Shown here: positions 10,891-21,581 of the stretch, piece after piece
Layout of the letters: the number at the start of each line of letters is the position of its first letter
Position numbering within the stretch: the first letter of the stretch is position 1
Assembly (NCBI GenBank): GCA_029298735.1
Contig: JANSLP010000263.1
Span: 1 to 46,030, forward strand
Reading direction: 5' to 3'
Source of the DNA: Ophiostoma sp. CBS 140.51
Lineage: Eukaryota; Ascomycota; Sordariomycetes; Ophiostomatales; Ophiostomataceae
DNA: 46,030 nucleotides
The notes under the pieces: generated by a model
Database searches by the model: none
What the model saw: only the letters and a program-made list of their open reading frames with translations
What the model was told of the DNA's origin: nothing
Made by a program: the position numbers and the translations under genes

Positions 10891-12141
10891 TTACAGTCTA
10901 CTCCGGCTTACTGAAATTTGCGGCAGCACTGTGGTTTCGTTGTCCGGCACTATCGTTGGCTTGATGTATTCCGACACTCTCTTCCCCAAGCTGACCATGA
11001 CCGAATCCCGCCGTCCTTTCTTCGGCTCCTTTGTCTCGGAGTTTATTGCCTCGCCCGTACTCTCCCGGCGGCTTGTCCGCCGGGCCTGGCTGAAGCTACC
11101 CCGTTGTGCACGCTTCGAGGTGATGGATGACGCTGACGAGTTCAGGACGATAGTAGGTGGCGACACCTGAAGGTTGTGCCCTAGAGTAGAGTGACGTTTA
11201 GACCGAGAAGCGATCAACTTTGCGTCATCGTTCACTGAAGGGGCTTCAGGCACAGTGAGCACACTGTTTTGTCTCATCTTTCTGGGATTTTCCTCGCACA
11301 GGACGATGAGTGTGTCGCATTCCCCCTCTTCCTTGATGTCGTCGTTGACGTCTGTGATGGCAGAGTTATCACCTTCGCCATCCTCTTCTGTCATCATAAA
11401 GACAAGAGACTGGCATGACAGAAGATTGTTTGTAGAGGGCCGTCTTTGTGAAACATTGCTGCCACGGTGGCTCCATGCGTTTGCAGGCATTGGTGCCGTA
11501 TCAAGCGACACGGTGCTACCATCCAGTACAGGCGGGTTGCTGATGGCAGACGAGCGTCTGCGCTGATACTCGGCCATGGCCGTCGCAGAGTTGCTGCCCA
11601 CCCTAGAGCTGCGGCGGTGCTGTTGGTGGTCCGAAGAGCTGCTGCTGCTATACAGGAACACAACGTTGTCACGGTAGGTGGTGGGGACGGCAACCTGACC
11701 AAAGTCGGACGCCGCATGCTTTGGAACATATGCCGCACCAGACCTCTTGCGGCGTGCCTGTGTGTTGTCTGCCGGCTTGGCTGTGGGTGTGGCCTCCTCT
11801 CGCCGCGGTGTGAAGCTGAACCGACGCTTCGACTTGGTCTTGGTCTTGTCGTTGCGAGGTACCGTAGTAGCCATCGGGGCGGAAGGCCGCGGGCTAGAGG
11901 TGTCGACATTGTTGTCAGGTGTATCTTCACTCAAAAGTGACGTGGTTAGTGGGAGGATCGGGTCAGTGGCATGGTAGGTAGAGGCAGTCTTAAGATCCAG
12001 GACACTCAGGTACTGGCTCTTGCGGGACTTTCTCGCCAAAAGACGGGAGAACCAAGCCGGCTCAATATCTTTGGCATGGCTGCCACTACGCTGCGGGAGC
12101 TCCGTGGTGCTGCTTGGGCGGATGGCAATATGTGCCGTCAT
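10891..12141 (-). CDS. Ser/Arg-rich predicted disordered protein, unknown function
   Basis: Single exon of 416 aa from ATG 12141; the frame is open upstream to 12207, giving an alternative start with 22 more residues, but the 12141 ATG begins the better-looking protein. No known domain is recognised. The sequence is rich in Ser, Arg and Thr with many RRxS-type sites (RRRSS, RRPS, RRES, RRDS) that match the basophilic kinase consensus of PKA-like enzymes. It also has an acidic patch in the middle (EEDGEGDNS, DDIKEEGE) and a C-terminal block VMVSLGKRVSEYIKPTIV that looks ordered and may be the conserved part. A phospho-regulated scaffold would fit, but that is inference from composition. The codon pattern and length argue that it is a real gene. 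Confidence 0.62.
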   Translation of the reverse strand: MTAHIAIRPSSTTELPQRSGSHAKDIEPAWFSRLLARKSRKSQYLSVLDLKTASTYHATDPILPLTTSLLSEDTPDNNVDTSSPRPSAPMATTVPRNDKTKTKSKRRFSFTPRREEATPTAKPADNTQARRKRSGAAYVPKHAASDFGQVAVPTTYRDNVVFLYSSSSSSDHQQHRRSSRVGSNSATAMAEYQRRRSSAISNPPVLDGSTVSLDTAPMPANAWSHRGSNVSQRRPSTNNLLSCQSLVFMMTEEDGEGDNSAITDVNDDIKEEGECDTLIVLCEENPRKMRQNSVLTVPEAPSVNDDAKLIASRSKRHSTLGHNLQVSPPTIVLNSSASSITSKRAQRGSFSQARRTSRRESTGEAINSETKEPKKGRRDSVMVSLGKRVSEYIKPTIVPDNETTVLPQISVSRSRL

Positions 12142-14303
12142 TGTGATGTGTAGACTCTTAAAAATGTTGACAAGAAGGGCAGAAATGAGTATAGAAGATG
12201 GAGACAAAGTGAAGGTTTAGAGAAAAGAAAAGAAAAAGAGGGAAAGGGGGCCAGAGGAATTTAAACAAGGATACTGGCTTCCCTTATAAAAAGAAAAGAA
12301 AACCACCTATGTCGTTTTCAGACGGCATTGGCATGGAGTCTTAGAAGGGAGAAACATATGGGTCAGCTCGCCAACTGTTTGGTTCACTTGTCAAAATGTC
12401 ACCAGGCAAATTGAACACCAAGGCAAACAATTACTCTTACCGGGCAAGGTCTCCTAGTAAGGATCCCTTCCCAACGGGCGGAACACACATGGCACAAAGA
12501 TAATTAAAGGAGGTTGTTCAACAACTTCCAACATGACAGTCCCGACTCCCTGGGCAAGGAGACCGCAGAACAGCAGCGTCGAGGGCAGAGAAAGAGTAAA
12601 CAAGCCTACTAGCCATGGCACTGGGTCGTTCGCACCGGAGTACGGCAGTGGTGCTGATGGACCGGTGACGCAAGCTGTTCCAAATGCGGCGTGAGTATGG
12701 CGCTGTGATGTGGAAAGGGGTGGCTGCTTGTTGGGTCGAGAGAAAGGAAACTGACAATGCGTTTATGTAGCTAGGTATGGTCGAGAGCTTTGGCACTTCA
12801 GAACGGATTGTCGGGACAGAAGACTGAAGTGAAATAAATAGGAGGTTTCGATGCATCCCAAGAGCGCACGTAGAAAGGACAGAACAAGGGTATGTGTATG
12901 TCGAAAAGTTCGTGATAATGACTGGCTCAAAATCTTCGGCAGCCCCTCTGCCATTCTGCCATTCGCTTCCCCAGTTGTGGGAAGGCTGTTTTATCATGCA
13001 GTGCGACAACCAAGACGCTCATCCCATTTGGATCACTAGACCCAATGTTATCAAGGGAGAGTATGGCGCAAGCCACAGAAGTGGCAACTCCACCAATTTC
13101 ACTAACCGGGATACTACTTGGTATACGTAGTTTTTTGGTATTGTCGGTTCTCGCCCTTGAAGGCTTTTTTTCTCTCTAAAGAGGCTCTCGATCGTTCGAT
13201 AATCAGGCTGGATTGAGTTTCGTTCTCCTTTCTCGTGGTCGACAGTGAGATCATCCAAATCAGGTCGAAATCAGGACAAGACTTAGCAGTAGCAGACTCC
13301 TTTCGAGCAAGCAGAACCCGGCAACTTTTGTTCCCTCATTTCCGTTTTCTGGGTTTGTTTGCGGAAAGAAGTTTGTGCGCAGTTCAATAAGCTTATTGAC
13401 ACTACAGGCACAATACCGTTTGACACGCCACAGCAACCTGCCAAGTGAGACTTCTCGCTATGCGCAACGTGAGGGATGCCTGGTTGAGAGACATTGTGTT
13501 CAATCCTGTTTCCTGTCGCGGAGTAGTCAGTCCATCAGGAGTCGTACCTGCCAAACAGAACTGGAAACGTACTGCAAAACAGGGAGAATGACAACATGGT
13601 ATTGAGCATGGGAGCGCCCTTGACATTCGTACTCAATCATCAACGGCGTAAACCCACAGAGAACGCAAGCGAAACATCGCCCATGCCGGTTGTGGAAGAA
13701 ATGACTAATTGGAATAGTTAGAAGACATGAAAAAAGAAAATAAGATAGAAAACGGTCACAAAATAGGACGCAATAGAGTTCCTGAGACATAACAGGTCAA
13801 TATTGGTTTGTGATGTTGAAGACTTGACGTTCAACGTTAGCGTGTCTGAAGAGGGACGGGAGGATAAGAGTGACAGTTTCCGTATATTGCACGTGACCGG
13901 AAAGAGCCCTACTTTAGGAAAGCGGTCAGAGCCACATGGTCGAAGCTACCCTGGCAGAATCCAGACCCACACAAATGGGACGGCAAGAGCTAAACCGCCG
14001 AAACATAGGATTAAGCCACGATTGCCTCCAAAAAAGGCCAGAACACAGACAACGATCCACGAGGACACGGCTACGTCAGATCCCCCAACAACACGATATC
14101 GGCAAAAACAGCAGATCGTCAGCCTTCCGTTCCTCAAAACAACCACTTACGACAGAAATCCCTAACACCCCGAATAAGAAGAGCAAAATACGAACCACAC
14201 ACTTCGACGGATAGCTCGTCAACCCCTTTTCTATATCTCGATTCTTCTATTCTTCTCTCTTCACACGCGCTCGACCGGCCATCGACGGCGACAACAACCC
14301 ATC
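12142..14303. promoter_or_regulatory. Divergent intergenic region, unknown gene / GOS1
   Basis: 2.16 kb between divergent starts. Several short frames exist on both strands, for example 12518-13009 on the minus strand, but they lack family resemblance or splice logic. A CACGTGA motif lies at 13890-13896, about 410 bp before GOS1. The last 80 bp before GOS1 are CT-rich leader (ttcttctattcttctctcttc). No RNA gene was recognised. Confidence 0.45.
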
Positions 14304-15143
14304 ATGGTGAGCTTCCCGTACACCAACTGTTTTAGTTTTAGTTCTATGCATGCCTCTCTAACACCCGGCTTCTAGAACACCGCGTTCAACAGCGCTCTCA
14401 AGCAGAGCACCTCCATCCGCAAAGAACTCTCCTCGCTCTCCTCAGCACTCGGCGCCGACCCGTCTGCACCACCACAACAACAGCAGCAGCCGCCCGTGTC
14501 CGCCGCTGCCTTTGGTCAGCTCTCCGCCAGCTTGACCGCCTTCACACGTACTGTCGATGAATACAATGCACTCGCCAAGCAAGAACTCAATCCAGCGAAA
14601 CAAGAAAAGGCCTTTGACCGCATCCGCAATTTCCAGACCGAGCTCGGCGAGTTCCGCTCACAGTTCGACAGCTTGAAAGCCGCGCGCGAAGAGGCAGCAC
14701 ACCAGTCGAACCGAAGCGAACTGCTGGGCCGGCGGCCATTCGCAGCAGCAACGCCCGAGAACCCCTACGCGACAACAGCAGCCACGGCGAGCGGCAGCGG
14801 TTATGGCGTCACAGGAGGCTCAGGTCACTCGAGAACGATGAGCACAGCCGAGGACCAGCGCGAGACACACGCGCTGCGCGAGCAGAGCTTCTTTGCCAAC
14901 ACCAACACGGCGCTGGACGAGTACATTGCACGAGGCCAGGCGGTGCTGGGCGATCTGAGCAACCAGCGGGACATGCTCAAGAACACGCAGAAGCGCATGT
15001 ACACGGTGGCCAACACGCTGGGCATCAGCGGCGACACGATTCGCATGATTGAGCGGCGGGCCCGCGAAGATAAGTGGATCTTCTGGGCCGGCGTCATTGT
15101 GTTTGTGCTGTTCTGCTGGCTTTGCTTACACTTTTTGCGGTGA
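14304..15143 (+). CDS. GOS1: Golgi Qb-SNARE Gos1 (GOS28/GOSR1 homologue)
   Basis: Two exons, 14304-14306 and 14376-15143, giving 256 aa. The first coding exon is only the ATG, followed directly by a GTGAGC donor; the acceptor is TTCTAG at 14375 with a CTAAC branch site about 10 bp earlier. The protein begins MNTAFNSALKQSTSIRKEL after splicing. It then has helical N-terminal segments, a low-complexity Ala/Gly/Ser linker, and a C-terminal SNARE helix in which the family's SQR-GML block reads NQRDML, putting the zero-layer Gln at residue 198. It ends in a single membrane anchor (about 235-254) with almost nothing beyond it, as expected for a tail-anchored SNARE. Gos1 acts in intra-Golgi and endosome-to-Golgi fusion with Sed5, Ykt6 and Sft1. 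Convergent with the thiamine pyrophosphokinase gene. Confidence 0.92.
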
Positions 15144-15509
15144 GGAGGGGAGTCTTGGGTTGCTGGGTGACTTCGGCAGGCGATGTTTTGGTGAGAAGCA
15201 TATTTGCGTTACGCTACAGCAATTTTGTTTCCGGTGGTATTTTCAGCGCGGCGTTTTTCTGCCTTCCTCATTTTTCTTTTTTTGTCGGGTTTGCACAATT
15301 TGCCATTTTTGGGATGCTGTACTATTTTGTATCTCAACCGAGAGAACAAGTATTCATTTCGATAGGAGGACCAATGGGGTCTACTATGCTGGGCAGGCAT
15401 TCAGCCATATTCGCTGTACAAAGAACATAAAATAATGTATACCCTAATCTATAACCAATGATGCAAAAGTCAAAGTACAAGCAAAGTAAAAAGTGAAAAT
15501 AAAGTGCGG
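15144..15509. other. Convergent 3' spacer GOS1 / THI80
   Basis: 366 bp between stop codons, T-rich near 15230-15330 and A-rich near 15420-15500. No gene seen. Confidence 0.6.
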
Positions 15510-16529
15510 TCACTTAGTCTGCCACTCCTCCTTCAGAGCTATCGTAAAGACGACAGACCGGTTCGTGAGCACCTCAACGACCTGCGTCTCCGGCAGGACG
15601 TGGTTGCTTGTCGACATCTGTCCACCAAACTCCGTCGGCCAGTCAGTAATATCCCACTCCAGACCCGTCGTGGTGATAATGCTGGGTCCTTGCATAGGTA
15701 GGATACCAATGTGCTTGGCAAACACTTCTTCGGTCGGCTGGCTGCTGTCGCCGTCGCCGAGCTTCTCTCGCACGTGGATCCGGTGCCGGCCGGGCAGGAG
15801 CAGAAACGTTAGGCTGTCGCTCGTCAGGAGAAATGTGCTGCCGTACACTGCCGTTTCGTCCGACCAGTCGATCCGGTAGTTTCCACTAGTCGCGTCTCTC
15901 CGCCGCTCGTCAAACAAGTAGAGGTGGTGCAGCTGGCTCACACCCTGGTCCACGCGACCGCCGAGTCCACCCAGTGCGACCACGTTGATACCCGGTTTCC
16001 GGTCGCGGACAAGCTTCACAGCCTTGGTGAAGTCGGTCGAGTACTGGTTACTGTCATGGATAACTTCTGTGGAACGGCCATCGACCTCAACTTCGAAATA
16101 TTGCTGGACGTCTGGTCTCAACGAGTCCAGGTCACCAATAATGACGTCCAAGTCTTTCTGTGGAGAGTTAGCAAACTGCGGGACTGCCATTAAGAGTGAG
16201 AAGAGAGAAAAGATGGCAGTCAACGAACAAAATCTTGTCCTGCAGTCTTTGCAGCGCTGTGCAGCTCGTTTGCGCCGCCGTCCGCCGCAACTCGGTACTG
16301 TGCTATAAAGATGTCAGAGTTGGTGACCATAACGATGGCGGGGTCCCCCTCATGCATGCGCAAACGTACCACGTTGCCATACGCGCTGGGCAGGCTCCAA
16401 GCTTGTTAATGGCTGGTTGAGGACGACAACAGCATATGGGTTTGCTTCATCGCGAGGTTTCTTTTGGAGAAGGCGGGCTGGAAACCACTCATAGAGCGGT
16501 GAGTCTGGTGCCGTCGAGGTGGAGGCCAT
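15510..16529 (-). CDS. THI80: Thiamine pyrophosphokinase
   Basis: Three exons on the minus strand, 16529-16370, 16302-16229 and 16157-15510, giving 293 aa. The enzyme transfers pyrophosphate from ATP to thiamine to make thiamine diphosphate in the cytosol. Family signatures appear in order: VVVLNQPL near residue 35, YRVAADGGANEL at 56-67, VIIGDLDSLRPDV at 83-95 with the catalytic Asp residues, DSNQYSTDFTKAV at 113-125, and ALGGLGGRVDQGVSQLHHLY. All three exons are needed to join these blocks in frame. Intron 1 has a GTACGT donor and an ATAG acceptor. Intron 2 uses an unusual GTTCGT donor but has a canonical CTAAC branch site and CAG acceptor. The N terminus has no targeting signal. Divergent from MIA40; length is within the normal range for fungal TPKs. 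Confidence 0.93.
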
Positions 16530-17374
16530 TGTGGTGGGATGCGGGTGGATTGAGTATGGAAGGCAACAAGGCGACACACGGGCGATGCCTTTCAAGGTGA
16601 TTGACTTGCTTTGTCGAAGTTGTTGAGATATCTCATTTACGCCATGTACGTATTTTGCAGTGAGCTAGGCATCGCATACTGCCAACGCACCTTCCTGGCG
16701 GGACAAAAAAGATAGGCGATTATTCACATGTAGAATTTCCTGAAGCGTTGCTGAAATAGGAAGGAAAGAGCGTATCCTGTCAATTGATGCAAGAATTGAT
16801 TTTACTGTTCAGGTATATCCTAAGTGAAAAATAAAGGTACGATAAAGTGTACAAAATACATTTGTCATATTTAACAAGATCCGCGATGTCAAAAGACGAT
16901 CAAAAGCTCAAACCTGCAAAATTGCTCTGCATTATGTTGTCCGGTCTAGATCGTGCCTTTCTTGCCCACGCGACAGCGCTGCAGGTGGCACTTGCCTCCC
17001 GAGGCCAAACTTTTAGCTCCCAGCCAGCCTCGCCAACCAATCAACCGCCCGGAAGACGGCGGAAAACACTGAACGCTCAGTGCATTTGGCCCCATTTCTC
17101 TTTGTTTCCGGACCGTTATGCTGACCAATTCGGCTCTGTAAATTTTTCGGAATAGGTCGTTCAGTTTCCTACTCTCACCATTTTCGCATCGAAGCTTTGC
17201 ATCCTCAAAACGCGACATTTCTCATTACACTCTTTTCTCCTTTCCTTTTGTCCCGGCATTCGCGCGCATCCTTGTTATTTTCCTATTTTGCATATTTTTA
17301 ATTGACTTCATCTTTCTTTTATTCTTTTCTTCTTGTACATTAATTTCCCCCTTTCACACCCACAACCCTCCATA
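16530..17374. promoter_or_regulatory. Divergent promoter THI80 / MIA40 with CCAAT boxes
   Basis: 845 bp with no credible gene. Two CCAAT boxes on the plus strand lie at 17037-17043 (CCAATCA) and 17125-17129, about 340 and 250 bp before the MIA40 start. CCAAT is the target of the fungal HAP/CBC complex, which controls many mitochondrial genes, so regulation of MIA40 is plausible but inferred. The last 150 bp are a T/C-rich leader. Confidence 0.5.
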
Positions 17375-18480
17375 ATGTATCGCGCGTCATTACGCTCCTC
17401 GGCGCAACTCGCCCGCGCCGTCCGCCACCCCGCCGTGTCTGGTGCTCCCCGGCGGTTTGCTTCGACAGCTGCTGGTAGCAGTGGTACCTGGAAGGGTGCC
17501 GTCGCCCGCTGGGGTATCGCCGGTGCCGCTCTGTACTGGTACAACACAAGCCCGATCTTTGCCGACGAGGCGGCGCGCCACAAGTCCCTGACGCCACCGA
17601 CGACCACCGACGCTGCCACGATTAGCCCCCAGGACTCCGAGTTCCGCACCGTCGATTCCCTACTAGAAGACAAGCAGAGAGCCGAGTCGGAGAAGAAGGC
17701 TGCGGCGGCAGCAAAGAACAAGAAGGCCGACACAGCAGAGACCACTTCGTCCAAATCGACACCTCCGACCCCTGGCGGCGAGGGCGTGGCCGTTGTCGGT
17801 GACGGCTCGCCTGAGGCACTGGAGCAGGAGGCTAGCCAGCAGGGCGCTTTCAACCCGGAAACGGGTGAGATCAACTGGGACTGTCCGTGCCTGGGTGGCA
17901 TGGCCGACGGCCCCTGTGGCGAGGATTTCAAGGCTGCCTTCAGCTGCTTCGTCTACTCGACCGAGGAGCCCAAGGGCATGGACTGCATTGAGAAGTTCCA
18001 GTACGTTACGTCCCAGAGGTTTTATTCTGGATTTCGACTCCTTTTGGTAATATGACACTAACACACAGTAGGCACATGCAGGACTGCTTCCGCAAGTACC
18101 CCGAGATCTACGGCGCCGAGCTCCAGGACGATGAGCAGGACGGCGAGAACGCCGGCCCCGATAACCAGCAACCCAGCGTTGAGGGCGTCCCCGAGGGCGT
18201 TGCCGCATCTGAATCCCAGCCCAAGCCTGCCGGCGTGACGGCTGCTGCCCCCAGCGAGACGACCACCGCCGAGACAGAGCCGACTGCCAAGAGCGATGCC
18301 ACAGCCGAGAACAGCGCGCCCGCACCCGCACCAGCAGCTGCCGCTGAGGCCCTTAAGGACGACGTTGTCCAGGCCGAGTCCAGCTACTTCGATGCGACCG
18401 AGCAGAAGCCTGTCGAGGCTGCTGACGACAACCACGTTCCTACCGCCGCATTCGACGCGACCGGCGCCAACAAGAACTAA
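17375..18480 (+). CDS. MIA40: Mitochondrial intermembrane-space import oxidoreductase Mia40
   Basis: Two exons, 17375-18000 and 18072-18480, giving 344 aa. The N terminus is Arg/Ser/Ala-rich without acids (mitochondrial presequence), followed by a hydrophobic segment around 44-62 that would anchor the protein in the inner membrane facing the intermembrane space. The redox-active CPC motif is at Cys170-Cys172. The twin CX9C hairpin follows: Cys181/Cys191 and Cys204/Cys214. The intron (GTACGT donor, TAACAC branch region, TAG acceptor at 18071) splits the codon for Gln209 inside the second CX9C; the exact spacing of nine confirms the splice. Mia40 oxidises incoming small cysteine proteins together with Erv1. 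After the domain lies an Ala/Glu/Thr-rich tail of about 120 residues, typical of filamentous fungi and probably disordered. Confidence 0.96.
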
Positions 18481-19037
18481 GGAACCCGATGATGATGCGA
18501 ACGGGCTAAATGAAACCACACCACTTGTACAAAACTAGACGGGAAACAAAAGGCATGGAACAGCGGACATTGGGCGGCAGGGAGGACAAAAAGAAACCAC
18601 GAATATCCTAAACATTGATAAAAGGGGGCAGAACAACAGGCAAGGGCCCGTGGCTCTTCGGAATGGCACTGTCTTCCATCCATGGAGATCATACTCGAGA
18701 ATGTTCCCTCCTTTTTCATTGTTATGTACACTCATGTATATGTATTATGCAGCGGGAAAGATCTTGCCGCATCTAAAAAGAGGCTGTAGATACCTGAAGA
18801 ATAGACGATCCCTCTCTTATTTATTTTGTTATCACTTATTTATCACATTTCACGATTGCATATGTTATGGGCTTTCTTAGTGCGAGAAGTTGATATAAAA
18901 TTCATATTAAAAAGCAAATAAGCAAACCATAAACAAACAAAAACAGAGGAAGCGTTTTGCACAATCTAGGGATATCAAAATAGTAAAGACAAAGAAAAAG
19001 ATGTTTGTTTTGTGTATTTTTTTTTCGCTGTTCAGAC
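18481..19037. other. 3' flank of MIA40
   Basis: 557 bp of AT-rich sequence, with A/T runs around 18890-19025, probably MIA40 3' UTR and spacer. No gene seen. Confidence 0.55.
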
Positions 19038-19873
19038 TTAAAAGTCAAAAGATAACGCTGGTTTCATAGCCCCCTTCATCTTGTGCAAAACAGAGTGCAT
19101 GTTGTTGTGCACGCGCTTCTCTTGAGAAGTGCTGCTGACAGAGCTATTCTGATTAGTCTTCGTGAATAGAGTCTCGATGAGCTGTTTGTTCACGCCAAAG
19201 CGCGATCCGATCCTTGCTTCTTGACATCAGACTGGATATGCGCCAGCCACAAGAGGTCTGAGGGGCTGGACTCAGTGCCAAAGAGTTGTGCTGGACACGC
19301 AGCTTGTGAGGCAGTGCTTGCAGCGACCAGAGCTGTGTTTCTTGGACAGAATCTGCTCCTTAGTGATGTGCATATGAGGACACGCATCAATGGAGACAGA
19401 ACTGAGCTGATAGACTGTCTGGAGGAGGAAGTGCAAACAGTCATCCTGGTCCTTTGCAATCTGGGGCGTGAAGGAGTTGGGCAGCCCATCATGACGAGGC
19501 GTCATGGAGATTGCAGAAGTGCGGCACATAGTTGTCTTGTCTGAAATCGCGTATGGCTCAGTCAGCTTCTCAAAGTAATCCTTGAAGTTGCCGTACCGGC
19601 CGGTGCGAACGTGACAAGCAAGCTTGAGGGCCATTTGCACGTGATGGTGGCTGATGCCGGATTGATGTGTCATGGGCTTGTGGCCACCTTGTGCCCAGCT
19701 TGTCCTTGTGGACTTTGCCATAGGCTGCATCCATTCCCGACGCCAGAGAGAACGTTCAACTCTGGGCTTGCGATGGCTGCGAGATGCTCCATAGTATCGT
19801 CGTGACACACTTGGTTGCTCGACTCCTTGAGGTCGAGAGCATTGTCCATATCAGTCAAAAGGTGGAAAGCCAT
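19038..19873 (-). pseudogene. Frame-broken gene relic, parent family unknown
   Basis: A well-placed ATG at 19873 (context CTCAAAATGGC) opens a frame that stops after 67 codons at 19670. Protein-like sequence then continues in other frames: 19730-19272 (HHVQMALKLACHVRTGRYGN, then FKDYFEKL), about 19330-19190 (PSDLLWLAHIQSDVKKQ), and about 19220-19038 (RFGVNKQLIETLFTKTNQN), ending at a TAA at 19038. Moving between these frames needs several small shifts, and I found no GT-AG introns that would make them. This reads as a gene with several indels and in-frame stops, or as sequence containing assembly errors. The CT-rich leader and a TATA box upstream look intact. I cannot name the parent family. 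The alternative is that only the 67-codon ORF is expressed. Confidence 0.45.
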
Positions 19874-20090
19874 TTTGAGAGATGTGGAAGCAGCACAAAG
19901 TTCAAAAAGAACAAGAGGTGCGTGTAGAAGGTGGGTTTTGGTAATTTGGCAAGCTTTGTTGATCTGGTAGAGTCACTGGAAGTGGCGAAAGCAGAGTAGT
20001 CGAAGAAAGAGCTTGGACTAGGTAGAAAAAAGTTTGGATAGATGGGAGAGTTTCAAAAACAAAATCTGGGGAAGCGAGGAGGATGGCCTC

Positions 20091-20100
20091 CATTATATAC
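20091..20100 (-). promoter_or_regulatory. TATA box of the broken gene
   Basis: GTATATAATG read on the minus strand. It is followed by about 215 bp of CT/CA-rich leader that leads into the ATG at 19873, the usual arrangement for an expressed fungal gene. Confidence 0.5.
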
Positions 20101-21581
20101 TCGTCGAAGCCAGGAATAACCTTAGAATCGATCTCTGAGCCGTGTTTCTGTCATGGCTGTGCAATATGTGATTATGGACTGTTCTGGTCTGATGACGATC
20201 AGATCTACTCAGCATAGTTCCATTAATAGAGCCAACACTCGATGTCGCCACATTTTGCCTCAGACATGCTGCCAAATAATGACGATACATCAATAAGGCA
20301 GATTAAATATAGAAACGTTTGTTATTCTCTTTCCTTCCATGGGACTCTTAAAGCCTTCCACCCAGTCACAACATTTTCGACGATAATAAAAAACGCCCTG
20401 TGCAGGTGGCTGGATAATCAGATGGGTTTCTGGAGACAATACAAGCTGTATAGTATGTAGAGGATCTTTTAAAAAAAAACTACATTTCCATAGAAAATGG
20501 GCACTTACTTTAAAACGAAAAAAGAAAAAAAAAAATGAACAAGGTCCTTCCATTACCTATTGTTGCTTGTATTTTCTTGTTCGATACGTCCTTCTCTGTT
20601 TTGATGGTGTAAGTGAGGTTGCTTGGTCCAATCAGAGCGCAGGAAATATCGATACCTATCAAAGCTCCCAAAGTCTTCACCCAGAGCTTCATGTGCTAGA
20701 TCACGTGTGGTATTTTATCGAGTTTATCACGTGTGCTCCACCCCAAGTGCTAAACTGCTCTCAGGCCAGCCCAAGCCCAGACCAGATCGTAGCACATGCT
20801 GAGAAGCAAAGACAAGTGGAGTACTTTGTCCAGGTAAGGATCCATTCCCATAGCTGATTTTGCGATTCTTCGCGCAGAACGACGTCATCGCCCCAAAGCT
20901 CTTCTTGGCCCAGCCATTCGTTCCTGCCATTTTCTTCCGCTTTGTTTGTCGTTCGCGCCTTCTTTCTTCTGCGACCATTTGGCCTTGTCTTTTGTCTCGC
21001 ATTGTGCGCAGTGCTCTTTCCTCTTTCTACCTCGTTAACCGTTGGCCCTCAAGAGCTGTCTCTGATTATACCCACTCCTGCCCGACAAAGACGAGAAAAG
21101 CTCGTCGTCGGCCCCGTTTGGTCTTGCACGTAGAATTAGAAGAAATACACAAGTTCGCACCTTCCTTGATCCACGGTAGAATCAAAAGCACCCCACCTCT
21201 GCACACCAAGGACCCCGTAGCGGCCACCAATCCACACCGGCCAGGCCAGACCAAGGCAAGACCATTTGGCGTTCGATTGCTTGCTTCTGTCATACCTTGC
21301 GCAGCGCCTTCTTTCTCTTTCTTTGCTTCTTTCCTCTTTCGTGCCCCTCCGAAGACCAGACGAGAATAAAAACTAAGCTTGTCCCATTTTCCTTTCTCGT
21401 CCCGCCTTTATCTTCTTTCTTCTCTCACAATCATAATCGTTGCATTCTACCCAAAGGACCAAATCGCCTTTATTTTCACTTCCTCATTCACTCGCATCCA
21501 GACTTTTCTCAGTCATTCAAACACATCCTCTCTTCTACACACAATACCCAGCTGCCACCGCGCATCTTTCTTATCGCGAAA
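20101..21581. promoter_or_regulatory. OM14 upstream region: CCAAT boxes, paired TCACGTG, CT-rich leader
   Basis: About 1.5 kb with no supported gene. CCAATCAG is at 20628-20635 and CCAATCC at 21227-21233; both fit HAP/CBC sites and the downstream product is mitochondrial. TCACGTG occurs twice, at 20701-20707 and 20727-20733, 26 bp apart. From about 21290 to 21580 the plus strand is strongly CT-rich, typical of a transcribed leader, and it ends at the 5' splice site at 21583. Confidence 0.5.

Noticed and set aside
12518..13009. 163-codon minus-strand frame between the unknown gene and GOS1
   Set aside because: No family similarity, no leader or splice logic, and composition typical of non-coding DNA.
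16847..17155. 102-codon plus-strand frame in the THI80/MIA40 promoter
   Set aside because: No similarity; it overlaps the CCAAT boxes and sits where both promoters should be.
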